From: Pegea sp. RAD2-039
Taxonomy: Eukaryota; Chordata; Thaliacea; Salpida; Salpidae
DNA: 64,000 nucleotides
Assembly (NCBI GenBank): GCA_034620365.1
Contig: JAQGEQ010000299.1
Coordinates: forward strand, 62,001-126,000
Reading direction: 5' to 3'
Positions 38,401-51,107 of this stretch are shown one piece after another. The notes beneath the pieces are model-generated. The model saw nothing but the letters and a program-made list of their open reading frames with translations, was not told the origin of the DNA and did no database searches. Position 1 is the stretch's first letter. Each line of letters opens with the position of its first letter. The position numbers and the translations under genes were made by a program.

Positions 38401-40144
38401 CGGTTCCATTTCTTTTTGTGAATAAAATTTTTTGTTCTTTCAACAATTGTTTCTTCGAATAAGTTTGTCCCTTGTCCCTAAGATAACAAAAATAGAAATA
38501 AAAAAGCTTTTATGAAATGCCAACTTAGAAAATATTATCTAAAATTGTACAGCATAAGCATAAATTGTTCAAATTGTTAGACTTAAGGTAATAAATCTAA
38601 TTTATTTTTAAGTATTTCTGTAATTTCATTTAATTTTTGTAAAATATTTTTCAGACTAAATTGTTTTTACAAAAATTATACTGAATTGTTGCTTTAAAAA
38701 TTTAACTTAAATCAATTTGATCAGATTTCGTAAGAACACAAAACAGAATCTTTAGGATTTTAATACTAATGATAACTTAAATGAAATAATTGAGTTTATT
38801 TAAGATGCTAAAAGCCTATTTGTATTGACTTTTGCAGGATTGAATTGCACAGAATGAATTTGTTAAACTAATGATGCAAAAAGCCCTTTCCTAACTTTTA
38901 ACATTCAGCAGAAGGTTAAAGAAGTTGTAATAATTGACGCGTAGAAAGCTCACGTATTTTTCTACTTATTATTTTCAAAACTTTTTTTTAACATGTTTAT
39001 AAACTGTTTTCGATTGAAAATTCAAACAGCTAGTTGATTTTTATCGATATTTTATACAATATGAATAAATTATCATTTATGGTGACGAAAAAAAGTCTCT
39101 ATTTTCAATAAACTTTCTGAAATACTCTCTAATAAATAACTTAAACCCATACTTAGTAGATTAAAAAGAAATTGAAGAAAATAACAGATAAATTGAATTA
39201 TTTTTGTTGTACCTTATTTAACTGTTCCTTATTATCTTTCATAAACGATGTTATGACACAAAAACAAGCTTTTACAAGTTCCATATCTTCTACTTGTTTT
39301 TTGATAACTTTTGTAGGAATTGAAGTGCTTCTAGCTGTGGATTTAGGATGTTCTGTAAACTCTACAAAAATTACATCAAAAAATATTTACTTTGAAAATA
39401 ATTTGATTAATTCATAATTTAAAATAATTAACCTTTAAACAAGCTACATATGCTGATAATTAAATTGTATATTTTTAAACACATGTTATTGTTACAAACT
39501 TCTTTAAAAAAATTTAAGCAGCTTGTAAAGAATGTTTGCAACTTATAAAAAATGTTTTTAATAAATTATCGAAATATTTCTTGTGATATCAATCAAAATA
39601 TAAACTCACTTAAAATATTTATAAACTTTAAAAATAAATTACCATTTTCTTGGTTATAAATTTTTAAGACATTATAAAAAAAAAACAACAAATCTGAAAC
39701 GCTTTTTTTTTAGCAATGATGTAATAGCTAGTCTGATCTCTACTTATGTCGAAGTCTTGTAAAAATTTAAAAAATAATATTGCGTTGTGTTCATTTTACA
39801 AAATTATATCTAAAACTTCTTTAACCAATTGTTATTCAATTTTTATAAAAATAAAAAAATGTTGCTCCAAAACGAATTAATCAAATTAAAAGAAATTATT
39901 TAAGATATTTACCTTCAGATTCGGTATTCTTTACAGCATCATCAACACTCAGGTTTTTTTTAGAAGATGTTCTTGACTTTAATATTTGTAAATTTGTTGA
40001 TTTTAGCAACGGTAACGTAAAAGAGGCTTCATAATGAGATACTTTACCAGAAAAGTGTTTCTGAGCCAATAAATTTAATGATAGTGATAAACTTTTCAAA
40101 TCTCCATCATTGAATAACTTCATATCAGCTTTATTCATTTTCAT
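35437..40144 (-). CDS. Motor-less MyTH4-FERM domain protein, myosin VII tail-like
   Basis: Predicted 658-residue protein. Minus-strand exons in order: 40144-39913, 39361-39213, 38477-38232, 38172-38011, 37881-37687, 37599-37426, 36914-36808, 36757-36640, 36591-36412, 36357-36260, 36126-35953, 35578-35437; phases agree throughout. MyTH4 covers about residues 10-328 with the signature [12 protein letters not shown], then [15 protein letters not shown] and the end block [14 protein letters not shown]; an 80-residue Lys/Ser-rich insertion (about 128-209) precedes the signature. FERM F1 is about 330-410, with [11 protein letters not shown] and [10 protein letters not shown]2 is about 415-550, with [17 protein letters not shown] and [13 protein letters not shown]3 runs to the end. 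These blocks resemble myosin VII more than PLEKHH proteins. Such modules bind microtubules and membrane-protein tails. The ATG at 40144 directly follows an in-frame TGA, and no motor, SH3 or second MyTH4-FERM unit lies upstream before the divergent ZDHHC gene. Confidence 0.9.
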
Positions 40145-41799
40145 TCACTTATAAAAGCTGCTTACAAGAAACTGATGTCAACTTCTATTGTAAACAAGTT
40201 TGTTATGAAAGTCTAATCAAGCAAATAATTAAAGTTTAGAATTATTCATTGATAAAAAAGTAAGAAATTATCGAAGTATTTAAGTGAAGAATGTTTTTTT
40301 AATTTGTAATTTTATCATTTAAAGGAGTTTAAATAAATAAGAAATTATTTACAAAGCAAATACTTTAGAAGTCAATTTGAATAATTTTTTAATAAATTCT
40401 TTTCAATTTAATCGTTTTTATGACTCAGGATGGTTTTTAGATGTAACTGAATTAACTCATGTAAATCATAGCCAGGAGAAAATTGAAAATACATTTTCTT
40501 CATCATATTTATATGAAAAGAATAAGAATTGAGAAACTCAAAAAACAACTTTAAAAATTTATAGATTAAGAAACTCATTACTTCAACTTTCAAATACTTC
40601 TTGTTATTTTAAACATATAACCAAAAACATTTGCTCGTTGATAAAAACTTATTCAAAAGTTGTTTCAAGTAAACCTCATTCAAAATTAATTATCTAACTT
40701 TTTATTTTATCAAAAACTTTACAAAAAATTGTAAATTTCATTCATAAAAATAGTAGAAAAACAACATCTCTCGTCATAAAATATGTAAAAAAAAATCAAA
40801 TAAATACTCTTTATTTGAATGAAAGTAACTTTTATTCTACCCTATGACAATATTTGACAAATGAAACACTGGTCGAGGTCTCTGGTTTAAACACAACCTT
40901 TGAAAAAGTTACTAGTCAATATACTACTTCATAAAATACCATCAAAATATTCGATAGTTACCTAGATGATATAGAAATTCTAATGAACTGGCATTAAAAG
41001 TAGTTCATTTAAAATATAATTGAGAAAAGCTTTTTTTATAACAAAACGGCAGTACTAATAAAACTTTTTCCATTACTCTTCTGAGTAACACTAAACAAGA
41101 CAAACATAGAGCTGTCAGTTCAGTAAAGTTTTTAATGATTTTATTTTCAAAATTAGATATCAATGAAACTGCCAAACAGGAAGCTTACTATCAGGATAAC
41201 TTCTCTCCTAGTTCTTCGCACAACAATCTGGTAATTTAAGCTTTAAAATACTTTCTTAAAGAACAGAAAATTATGCAATCGTCTGTCTCCAAAGAAATTA
41301 CTTTCATTTTTTCTGGATACAATTACACAAAATAAAACTCGGATTGTTTTTCTGAATCAACTTGCTTAAATTAATTTGAAAAATTCATAAATTGGACATC
41401 AGATTTAAATCTGGAATTTAGTTTTAGAAATCATGATTGTGTTTTACTGTTAGTAAAGACATCTTCCTATCTGTTCAAACAAGTTTTCTTTTAATCTTTT
41501 TAACAAACTAGTAACATATTTGCAACTCAAATAATTCTTTCCAGGAATCTAACAGATTTACTTCGTTCTAAATAAATCAAATCTTACGATCGATTTTTAC
41601 ATCAAGCTCTGTTTTATCAATTTTCTGTTGAACTCAGCCAAGAAAGATCCAGAAACTTTATCTAAGCAACTAAAAAACAAAAACAAAAACAAACTAATAA
41701 CATTTTCAGATCTAAACTAACAGCTTATCACCAACAATTTCAAAATATGAAATTGGTAGAATTGATGTAAGAAGAGCTGATTATCAATAGCGTTGGACT

Positions 41800-42070
41800 T
41801 GATCTGGCTTATAAATTCTTCGCGTTCATTGCCTACACAGACAACATGTGAGCATCATGCATGACGTCACAATGAAATGCTGTGTTATGTAGCACACCAC
41901 TAAACGTTGGTTCCGACTGACTGCACACAAGAGACTGGTAGTGATATCATCAGAAACAACCTTGATATATTTGCTCAATACCGGAAATACTTTCATCAAT
42001 ATCAGTTGAGACGTTGGAATGTGGTTTGGGCTGATTAGATTGGGCTTAGGTCTGTCGCTGTTTCCGTTTT
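41800..42070. promoter_or_regulatory. Possible regulatory island with a CRE-like site
   Basis: About 270 bases noticeably richer in G+C than their surroundings, containing the palindrome TGACGTCA at 41862-41869 within a longer ATGCATGACGTCAC stretch. It lies 1.7 kb upstream of the MyTH4-FERM start and 3.5 kb upstream of the ZDHHC start. No open frame runs through it. A regulatory role is inference from position and composition only. Confidence 0.3.
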
Positions 42071-43229
42071 AATATCAGTAAACTTGTTATCTGAGCTTCT
42101 AATTGATATATTATCTCTACTCTGTCTTTTATATCGATTTTTGTTCAAACTTTTTAAAGCATTTAACTTTTGTTTTGAAATAAACTTATTTTAATTAAAA
42201 ATTAATTCTATTTTAGTAACTTGTCACTAACCATCATTTTTTGTTTGTTTATTATATTCATTTGTGTATTTCAGTGATAGTAGATATTAATTTATAGTTT
42301 AAATCAAATTAAATGATTTCAAATTTAATATTAGTTTGTTTAATTATGGAACAAATAATAAAAGTATTAAAATCGGTTTACTAAAGATATAAGTGATGAT
42401 ACTTAAGTTTAGATATATAACAAATATAACTGAAGTAATGACTTAATCTTAGAAAAGCTAATATAATATAAACGAATATATATTCAACATTCAGTATTCT
42501 AAACATTTTTTTAATTGTGATTATTGTATGCTAAAAAATGTTTAAATTTGAAAAAACTTTATTATAAAAAAATCATTTTAAAATTGATTATTTTTAAATT
42601 TAAAATAATCAAAAACTTATTTTTTATATGATGTATTTATATATTTTATGATTTATATATTTTAGCAATATATGATGTTATAATAATCTTTTTAAGATAA
42701 TTTGAAAAGCAATGCATATAATTAATTGTTAAGAACAACATTGATATTAATAAAACTAACCCTTAGGAAGGCAACTGTTGTGAAATTTTATTTTGTACGA
42801 ATCATGTTAGTGAAATTATTCAAAATTATTTATAATTGACTAAGTTTAATCAAAATAAGATTGTAACAGTTATTTCTTGAATTAAGGCACAGCGCTAAAA
42901 CCATCCCTACTTTACTTGTTGAACATCGAATCTTATCTCTGGGGTGAAACTTACAAATAGTTTTCTTGTTTTAGAAAAGTTTCGAATCTCGTATTACTAA
43001 TCTAAGAATTTTTCAGCTCCAGTTCAAAAAGCAGTAAAAGTTGAAGATTGGAAACAAATCGATTGGTTTAAAGTGGTTCTTGGGTCTTAAATGACTCTTA
43101 TCGACCCTTTAAAACAAGTCTTATATTAGAAACTGAAATCGTCTTAGTTCAAGAAGATGCAACAACTTTGTTTACAGCGCATGTAGCCTCAAAACACTCT
43201 GTAATAAACATGTAGTATATTTTGCCTTA

Positions 43230-43460
43230 CTTCGGCCGAGAACGGTCATGTTGTTAGTCAAGTTAGACATTATCCAGTTGTTGCCCATGCAGTAGGATTC
43301 CACTCTCCACGCCAACAAGGAAATCCAGCGGAACAGAAGGAGTGATGCAGCTACACCCAGTAGGCGTTCCAGGAGCTTCTAGAACGACACTGAGTACAGT
43401 GACGAACTGCCTACGAGGCTCTAACTTCGGCTTTAGGTTCAGGGTTTTGAAAGCTGATAT
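43230..43460. repeat. G+C-richer island, possible transposon or SINE remnant
   Basis: About 230 bases of near-balanced composition in otherwise A+T-rich DNA, with no open frame of useful length on either strand. It contains CTTCGGCCGAGAACGG; a related CTTCGGCC motif occurs in another G+C-rich patch at 59.78 kb. This looks like inserted repeat DNA, but no terminal repeats or target duplication were found. A structured RNA gene is an alternative. Confidence 0.3.
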
Positions 43461-45587
43461 TTATATACACCTGAGAAAAAAATACTTAGAAACTAAATAG
43501 AGATAGCCATGGTCTAAATTTTCTCAAGTTTGAAAGCCTTAAAGTTGCCAAATAATGTTATCAGTTAATTTAATACGATGTAAATTTGATAAATAATAAT
43601 TATCAAGTTCATTTTCATAATAGTAGTGATCAGTTGTTCTTTTTAGAGCTACTTTTGAGGAAAATTTAGTTAAAATTTGTATATTTGCACCGCAGAAAAA
43701 AATCATTAAAATGAAATATTTTATTAGTTATATTCTATTTTATAATCTATTTTATATAAAATGAGATATTTCACCTGAATATTAGTCTTCAAAAAAACTT
43801 TTAATGTAGCGAAAAGACACAAAAGATCATCCAAAGCTATTCTTCTTTAAATTTCTTAAAAATCAGAAAACAAATAAAAATCAATCCTCAACATGACTCT
43901 TTGATGCTAAATCACTAATAAATATGAAGATAATTTACCCTGCCTTAAACAATTGGACCTAAATAAAGCGGCATCTACATGAACGTAGTCATTATGCTTA
44001 GCTGTGAGTTACAAACTGTCCTAAAAACTAAAGTGTAGTTTCAGCTTGATGCAGTACAAAACTCGTAATCGAAATACGGCAGAAATTTTCTTTGCATAAT
44101 CAAAGTTTTAATGAACACAAACTTGCAACAATTTGATTCACTGGAATTGTACAATTTCTAAAGGAATAGTAATTAAATGCCTTTTCTACGATACTCTTTA
44201 AAAGTAACATACACAAACTTGTAGTTGAGAAATCAAAACAATACCAAAAAATAAAGCAAAAGTTTGGAATTAAATCGATGAAGACCGTTTTATAAACATA
44301 CGAAAAAAATTTTCGTTTCTTTCTTACTGTCAGTAATTTTTTGTGAGGGTTGAAAAAAATTGTAATCTTAACCTATAAATGTTGTAGTTTACATCCAGTG
44401 CTTATATAAATAAGTTAATTTTCAGTTACTTGGTGCTTGAACAAAACTTATTTAACTTTTATTTAAGTATAATCAAAAGCTATTTGTCTACCTCTTTAAC
44501 TGATATTTTATTTATAGAGCATTCTACTAGCTTATAATTTTTTAATTTAAGATAATTATTGTAGTTTATATTTATTTTTCTTCAAATCTTCTTTTTGAGT
44601 AAAATTTATATCGGTCTTTGTTTTGCTATTAAAATTGTGCCTAAAATGGCTATTTTAAAGAATACAAAAATAAGTTTTACTTCAATGCCTTGTCAATATT
44701 CTGTAAGATTATTACTAACTTTTCAAATTGCTGCAGACATGATTTAATCATTTTGTAATTATGATTATAGTTTTTAGTCACTTAAGTAGCTTAATATCAT
44801 TTCAAAATCGATTTTCAGGTATTAATAAGCTTTATAGGGCTTAATAAGCTTTATCAACTTTAATCGTTTATAGTTTGTGACGTTTTATTGTAGTAGAATG
44901 ATAACAATTTTACATTTTTTACAGTTTTCACTTTTTTTGCAGTTCTAGTATTTATTTTAACAGAAGCTTTAATGATTTAAAATTATTTAACTTTTTTTTC
45001 TAACTGTATATCATAACTTTTATTGGTATTTTAAACTTGAGTTTGTTTTTATTATTTTGCTTAATTGTTTTATCAATTAATAGTTTTAATTTATTTTATA
45101 CTGATATCTTAGCTTATAATAGTAAATATATTTTATGTTCTTATATTTTTTTAGATTTTCATAAAACTAAGTTAATAAACTTATATAAAAATAAGTTTTG
45201 TTTAAAATACTATCATTAGTTAAGTGACATTCAAAACTATTAGCGATTTTATTTGCATTAGATTATGTTTATAATTTTGATATCTGTGTAAATCTGTTGT
45301 TGATTATTTAAAATTAATTTTGAATATTTATAAAAGAATTGTGAGAAACATATTTATTATTTTCAAATATATTTTATCTTTTATATTCAGAACTTTATTT
45401 TAAAGTTCAAATTTTATGTAGATCAAATATTAAACATTTATATAAGATATAAATTAAACAACTTATTTTACTTTAATTTACAAATGAATATATCAACTGT
45501 GTTAGATAAAGCTCTGTTTTGTTGGTTTAGACTAATTGATAATGCAATAAATAGAAAAGTTTTAATTATAAGAAGTTTGTAACCAAG

Positions 45588-48500
45588 ATGAGAAAGTTCT
45601 GTACATATGTACCAGTAATTACATCTTCCTTTCTATTACTAACCCTACCCGCTACCTTTTTTGCCTTTCCGTAAGTATAATTACTTTATTATAAATAATT
45701 TATCTTTTTTCAAAGATTTTTTTACTTAAATTTTACAGTAAAATTTGTTGATTATATTTGTAAGTCTTTTTGTCAAACTATTAGCTTGATTATTCAGGGG
45801 TAGGACCATATTCAATGAAGTCTCACCAGGGCTGATTGTATATTCTGCCCTCTTCTATTTATATGTCCTGGTACATTTCATAATGGCTGGAATTAAAGAC
45901 CCTGGAGTCTTTAAAAAACGTAAATAAATCTTTGAATAATTTATTAAAAACTTTTTTTTATTTCAATTTAGTATTTGATTAGTAATAGTTCAATTATTTT
46001 TAAATTTGTCTTTTTAGAAAGAAAACTTTATCAACTAATGAATAATTTCTTTTTCATTGTTGTTTGAATACTGAACTTTAAATTCTTTTGTTTTATACTT
46101 AATGAATTAAAAAACAATTTAATTAAAAATTTATAAACTGTTCAAAAAGTTGGTTTATGGCTTAAAGTTCAGTTTTAACAAAATAAACTTTAATTAATCA
46201 TCCAAAATTTAATCATCTATTTTTGTCGCATTCTTAGTATTTATTTATATTATTAATCTCTATAATTTAATTTGATTATGTGTTTAAGTTTTACCAAATT
46301 CTTAACCTAATGTTATATTTCACTTAAATATGAATTTGAGATTATGAAAGATGTTTTTAAATCAATTTTTTGTGTTTGAGTTTCTCATTTTAGTTTTTAA
46401 TAAAATAATTTAGTCCTCCTAGATTTTTTTTGTAAACAATATTTTGTAGTTTTTCTATTTCTTTAAATTACTTTCATAAAATGAAATACTATTGTTTGAT
46501 GTTTAAGTAGAAAGTGTTTGTAGTAGTTAAAACTTTTATTTTTTTTTATATTTTGTTAATTACAAACTTTTAGAAAGTATAATGATGTCATTTTATTAAA
46601 TAAATTATTAAATTTTTGTTTTTAAATACTTTTTGTGTTGCTAAAAATTTGTGTTTTTTTTAATTCAATGTAAAAGGTATCAACATTGAAAAGTTTTCTT
46701 AGAAAAATATCACTTAAAAATAACTTCCTTAACTTCATAGAAATGTGTGGTAAACTGAACAAGAGTTGAAAAACTAAAAGTTCCACAAAAATGTTAATAT
46801 TCCAAAAAAACAAGTTTTAATTCACAGCTTCTAAGAATTGAACTTCTGTAGAATAACATAAAATATGCAAAAGATCTCATATAACATCAAAAAAAATACT
46901 CTAAATATCTGATGTTTAAATGATACAGGAGACACTCCTGAAGATGGTGATGATCAAGCTCCAATCTTTCTCAGCACTAACATCAAGGATGTCTCAATTA
47001 AGATGAAATGGTGTAGCACTTGTAACTTTTACAGACCACCACGAGTATCTCATTGTAGCACATGTGATTCATGTATTGAAGTAACTTCTATTTTCTTCAT
47101 CTAATATAATCTACTACAAAATATTTGCCCAGAAATTTGACCATCATTGCCCCTGGCTCAATAATTGTATTGGTCGAAGGAATTATCGGTACTTCTTCCT
47201 CTTTCTCGTCACCTTATGCATTCATATGATCAACACATTCTTCATCACTTTATGGTATATCATCCGAAAGACCTCTACATCTCTAGATAGTCCTCCAGTT
47301 GCAATTTTTGCCTCTCCTGAAGTTATTGTATCGTGAGTGATTTCTACAAATTCTTTTCATACAATTGTTAAGAAAATATTTTAATTCTTTAATTGTACGA
47401 TTAACTGAATTTGACTTTTCCTCATTTTTCTACACTTGAACATCAAGCTTTTTACTGAGACAGTAATTCATGTAAAGTTATTTTTGCATGTTTTATTAAG
47501 CTGGTTATGTTGAAAGAAACATCTTATGATTTATCATTATTTAAATTTGAAAAGCAAACTTTCTTGACAAATATGGTTTTAATGATATGCTTGTAAAAGT
47601 AGAAACACTTTTTGATTTATCGTATTAAGATATTTTGATTAATTTCTTAAAACTAGAAGCTGTTAGATGTAAAATGTTTGTTGCTTACTGTAGACTGACT
47701 TCAACTCACAGTGAATTGTTTTACAGGATTATCCTGGTTGCAATTGTTGGTGTTTTATTTCTACCTATCTGCGGATTAACTGTCTTTCATTTTACTCTTG
47801 TGATAAGAGGGAGAACAACCAATGAACAAGTGAAGCAATCTTTATAATTTTTTGTTTATTTATCCTACATTATTCAGTTCTACAACCTTTTAATCGAAAC
47901 TGTAGGACGCAGTGTCTGTATTTAATTAACAACCTTCGCTTTTTGTCACTTTCACGTAAACTTGCCAACTTTATTGCTGCCAGGTTTCATTAAAACATTT
48001 TCAAGTTAAAAGATTTTCTGATCCCCGCGTATATGAAGCTAGATTACCTGAAGTTGCTTTTTAATCATTTTACAATTTTCATTTCCTTTTCAATCTTATT
48101 TGAAAACCAAAATATTATTTCATGGAATTAGTTTACTAAAAAGTCCCTGGTATCAATAAAAGCCCCTGAAGCAGATGTTTGCAACAAATTTAAATGAATA
48201 AAACTTTTGTTTGAAAATTATTCGGAAAATTCTGAAAAATAATTTTTCATTAAAAAAAAACTTGACTTAAAAATTTTTCACAAAAATATTTTTGATTTGT
48301 AGGTAACAGGTAAATTTAAACGAGGAGTCAATCCCTATGATTTAGGTTGTTGGATGAACAGCAGTCAGACCTTGTGCTTATCTCAGTACCCTATGTAAGT
48401 TCAAACTACTCTTCATTACATAATTGATGTTTTTCGTGGAATTTCTGTTTCTAGTTTGACGACAAAAATCTTCTTTCTTGGTTGATTTGATGATAATATC

Positions 48501-51107
48501 TAATATTTTTTTAATTAAAACTCTTTTTAGTGTATCAGTAAATACGTATCTTACTTTTATCAAAAATATTTAAATATTTCAAACAATTGTGTTTCAAATG
48601 ATCCAGCAGAAGTCTGAAAATATTTCGATTTTCTTGTAGATACAGAAAACAACCTGTAACTGATTTATCTACATACACTAAAGCTGCTACTGCTGTAAAC
48701 AACAAACAACAAATCGATAATAATATGGTAGTTGTTCAAATACAAAACGGAATCACTCAATCTGTACTTTCTCGAAACGTATGTCTCAAATCATTTTCTA
48801 ATATTTTATTTTCCTTTTTCTTTTGTAACCAAATTACTAATTGTATTTTACTTCTTATTAAATTTTCTTATTTTTTTGTTATTTATTTTAAGGAGAAATT
48901 CTTAAAGAGAATTTGATTCCAAATTTTTAACATCATTTTCATTTCTCCTTAAAACTTTCATCTCATTTGTGTCTTCAGATTCCTACAAATAAAGATGCTG
49001 ATTACATCAGTGAAAGAAGTCCCTCATCCACATCTTCATCACCTGGTTACAGAAAAAGGTGAATTCAAAAATCTCAAACTCCAAACTGATCTTCATCATT
49101 TCCAGCGTGTCTTTCAATCACAGATCTAAAGATGAAGATTTCATCAAGCCATCAGCAAATCGAAGACACGAGACCAACAAGGTTACCTTCTTCTCTCCCC
49201 AACTCCACTTCCACTAACATCTTCATCTTTAGTTTGATCCCAACCGCTTTAAAGCGCGCGTCACAGTTTCGACCAATCAGGACCGGTGGCAGGAACATCC
49301 GGTCACAAAGTCCTTACTCACTCAACAAGTAAATCCTTCATCTTCATCTCAGCTTTTTGTTTCCAATAAGCTCTTCCTGATCACAGACTGATCTTCCATC
49401 TTTTAATCTTCTTTAAGGAAGACTTTTCAGTTTGTGATTCGAAATTTAAGAAATAAAAATTTTACAAATAAGAAGCCCACGTGACCCTTTCGCCCATTCT
49501 CGATATTTTATTAAAATCTGACTTTCCAGACATCACAAGCTGATCAACAAATTGATGAAAGGTTCCTTAATGTCATTGAGACTTCTGAAAAAGAAATTGA
49601 TTCAATGGAGATGGCATCTTTCATGACACATAATGATGAAGACACAATTGATAGGCTTTCAAATGGTTAGTTTAACTTCATCTTCAATTTTGAGGAACTT
49701 ATTCATCTTTTGAAGGTTATTCGAACGGAACAACCATCAATGATCTGGGATCAATGAATAATCAATTTGGTGTCTCATCTGATGAAGATGAAGCATCCCA
49801 AATCCATCTTCCCGGCTCCCAAGAAGATCTCATTGACTCTTCTTCAATTTCAATCAACTACATCAATTCTTCATCAAAAGATCCGAGACACAAAAACTCT
49901 TCTAAAGATGAAGATGTGATCTTTCCTCACTCCCTACAAGATGCAACAAAGGAGGTAATCACGTGATGTGATGATTGAAGCTGCAGTTGATTCATCTGCT
50001 TGCAACTAACGTATTCAATGTTTGGATTTTCAGCGAATTAACAAACTGGCATGCAAAATATTTATCAAATGTATATACTAAAAAGTTTCTTCAAATTGAT
50101 CACCAAGACACATAAAAAGCTCTTCTTCTTCTTCAAATCTTTATCATATCAACTTCAATTTTACATCATTTTTTAATATGGCTTATTTATACTTGTTTTT
50201 ATTTTCAAAATTTTTAGGTTATTTTCAATACTTTAATTTTATGTTATTCTTTTTTATTTCTCTTTTCATTTCAATTTTATTAAAGAATAAAAATTACTTG
50301 TTTGTTTCAAATTGTCCAATTTTTTATCTAAATTTTTAACTAAATATTTTATTTTAAAGTAATTAAAAGTTGAAAGATACAAAATTGAAATTATTCTGCT
50401 GTCAACTAACCTCAGCAAATTTGAAAGGTTTGAAAACAGTCTTTTTTATTACAAAATAAAACCAGAGTATTTTGTCAGTGATTTGTTGTAATCGAAACTG
50501 TATTCAATTCTTCTCTAACATTTTATGAATTGTTTTAAAACTTTTAACTTTGTTGAATGTTAAATTAAGGAAACAGATTTGGTGTAGGTGAGGCCGTTAG
50601 ACAATAACCACTTTTCCTGCATAATGAATGACTTTCTAGGTTAAAGCAAATTAAAAACTTGAAAATATTTTTCGTATTTTATCAGGTAGTTACTAATCAG
50701 TTGACTGATTTTACAAGTTTAAATAAAACACAGCTTGATGACTACAGTTGCAGATCTTGTCTAAAGAAGAAGACACAGATCATAAAGAGGAAGATCCAAC
50801 AAAAGAAAATTTTCATAAGACTGTGATTCGGTCGTTATCAGATGATGCCGTACCTGATAAAGTGGTTCCTTGCTCCCAAAGAAGTCTTTCAGACTCTGAT
50901 CCTCCAGAAGTTTCAAAATATTCAGAAGATAGTTGGATCAATAGAGTCAGAAGAACAAGGACACAAGCGATTCTAATAGGTGCGAGTAGAAGGGATCGAA
51001 TTCCAACAGCTGGTCACGTGACCAACATAATTGGTCGATTTGAAAATTGCGCCAACAAAGCTACAACCCAAAAAAGCAAATTTCGTCTACCTCTCTCAAA
51101 AAAATAA
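45588..51107 (+). CDS. ZDHHC5/8: ZDHHC5/8-like S-palmitoyltransferase (DHHC zinc finger)
   Basis: Predicted 623-residue four-pass membrane enzyme that transfers palmitate from palmitoyl-CoA to protein cysteines. Exons: 45588-45670, 45798-45919, 46929-47080, 47133-47332, 47727-47829, 48303-48394, 48640-48778, 48979-49058, 49106-49181, 49233-49328, 49530-49665, 49716-49954, 50754-51107; phases agree. TM1 is about residues 8-27 and TM2 about 42-60, followed by the DPG motif (IKDPG). The Cys-rich domain has [18 protein letters not shown] and the catalytic [20 protein letters not shown], with D122-H123-H124-C125. TM3 and TM4 follow, then the TTxE motif (TTNE, about 216-219) and [19 protein letters not shown], typical of the ZDHHC5/8 branch. 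The C-terminal 380 residues are Ser/Asp/Glu-rich and probably cytosolic, ending FRLPLSKK, so no C-terminal PDZ ligand is evident. All catalytic residues are present. Confidence 0.95.
45920..46928. other. ZDHHC intron 2
   Basis: A 1.0 kb A+T-rich intron bounded by GTAAAT and a GATACAG acceptor. The minus-strand open stretch inside it (46.62-46.81 kb) has no protein-like features. Confidence 0.7.

Larger units (their letters stand above)
40145..45587. other. Divergent spacer between MyTH4-FERM and ZDHHC genes
   Basis: 5.4 kb without a recognised gene; both flanking genes are transcribed away from it, so their promoters should lie inside. Two patches stand out by composition, at about 41.8-42.07 kb (with TGACGTCA at 41862) and 43.23-43.46 kb. 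The rest is ordinary A+T-rich DNA. Confidence 0.55.

Noticed and set aside
39172-39417. Plus-strand 81-codon open frame
   Set aside because: It is the complement of the second MyTH4 exon (39213-39361), which is phase-consistent with its neighbours.
35437-40144. Calling the MyTH4-FERM gene a full myosin
   Set aside because: No P-loop, switch or IQ-type sequence is visible upstream, and an in-frame TGA directly precedes the ATG.
40408-40593. Minus-strand open frame just upstream of the MyTH4-FERM gene as a possible extra exon
   Set aside because: Composition is Phe/Leu/Lys-rich, no MyTH4 or motor motif, and an in-frame stop lies before the ATG at 40144.
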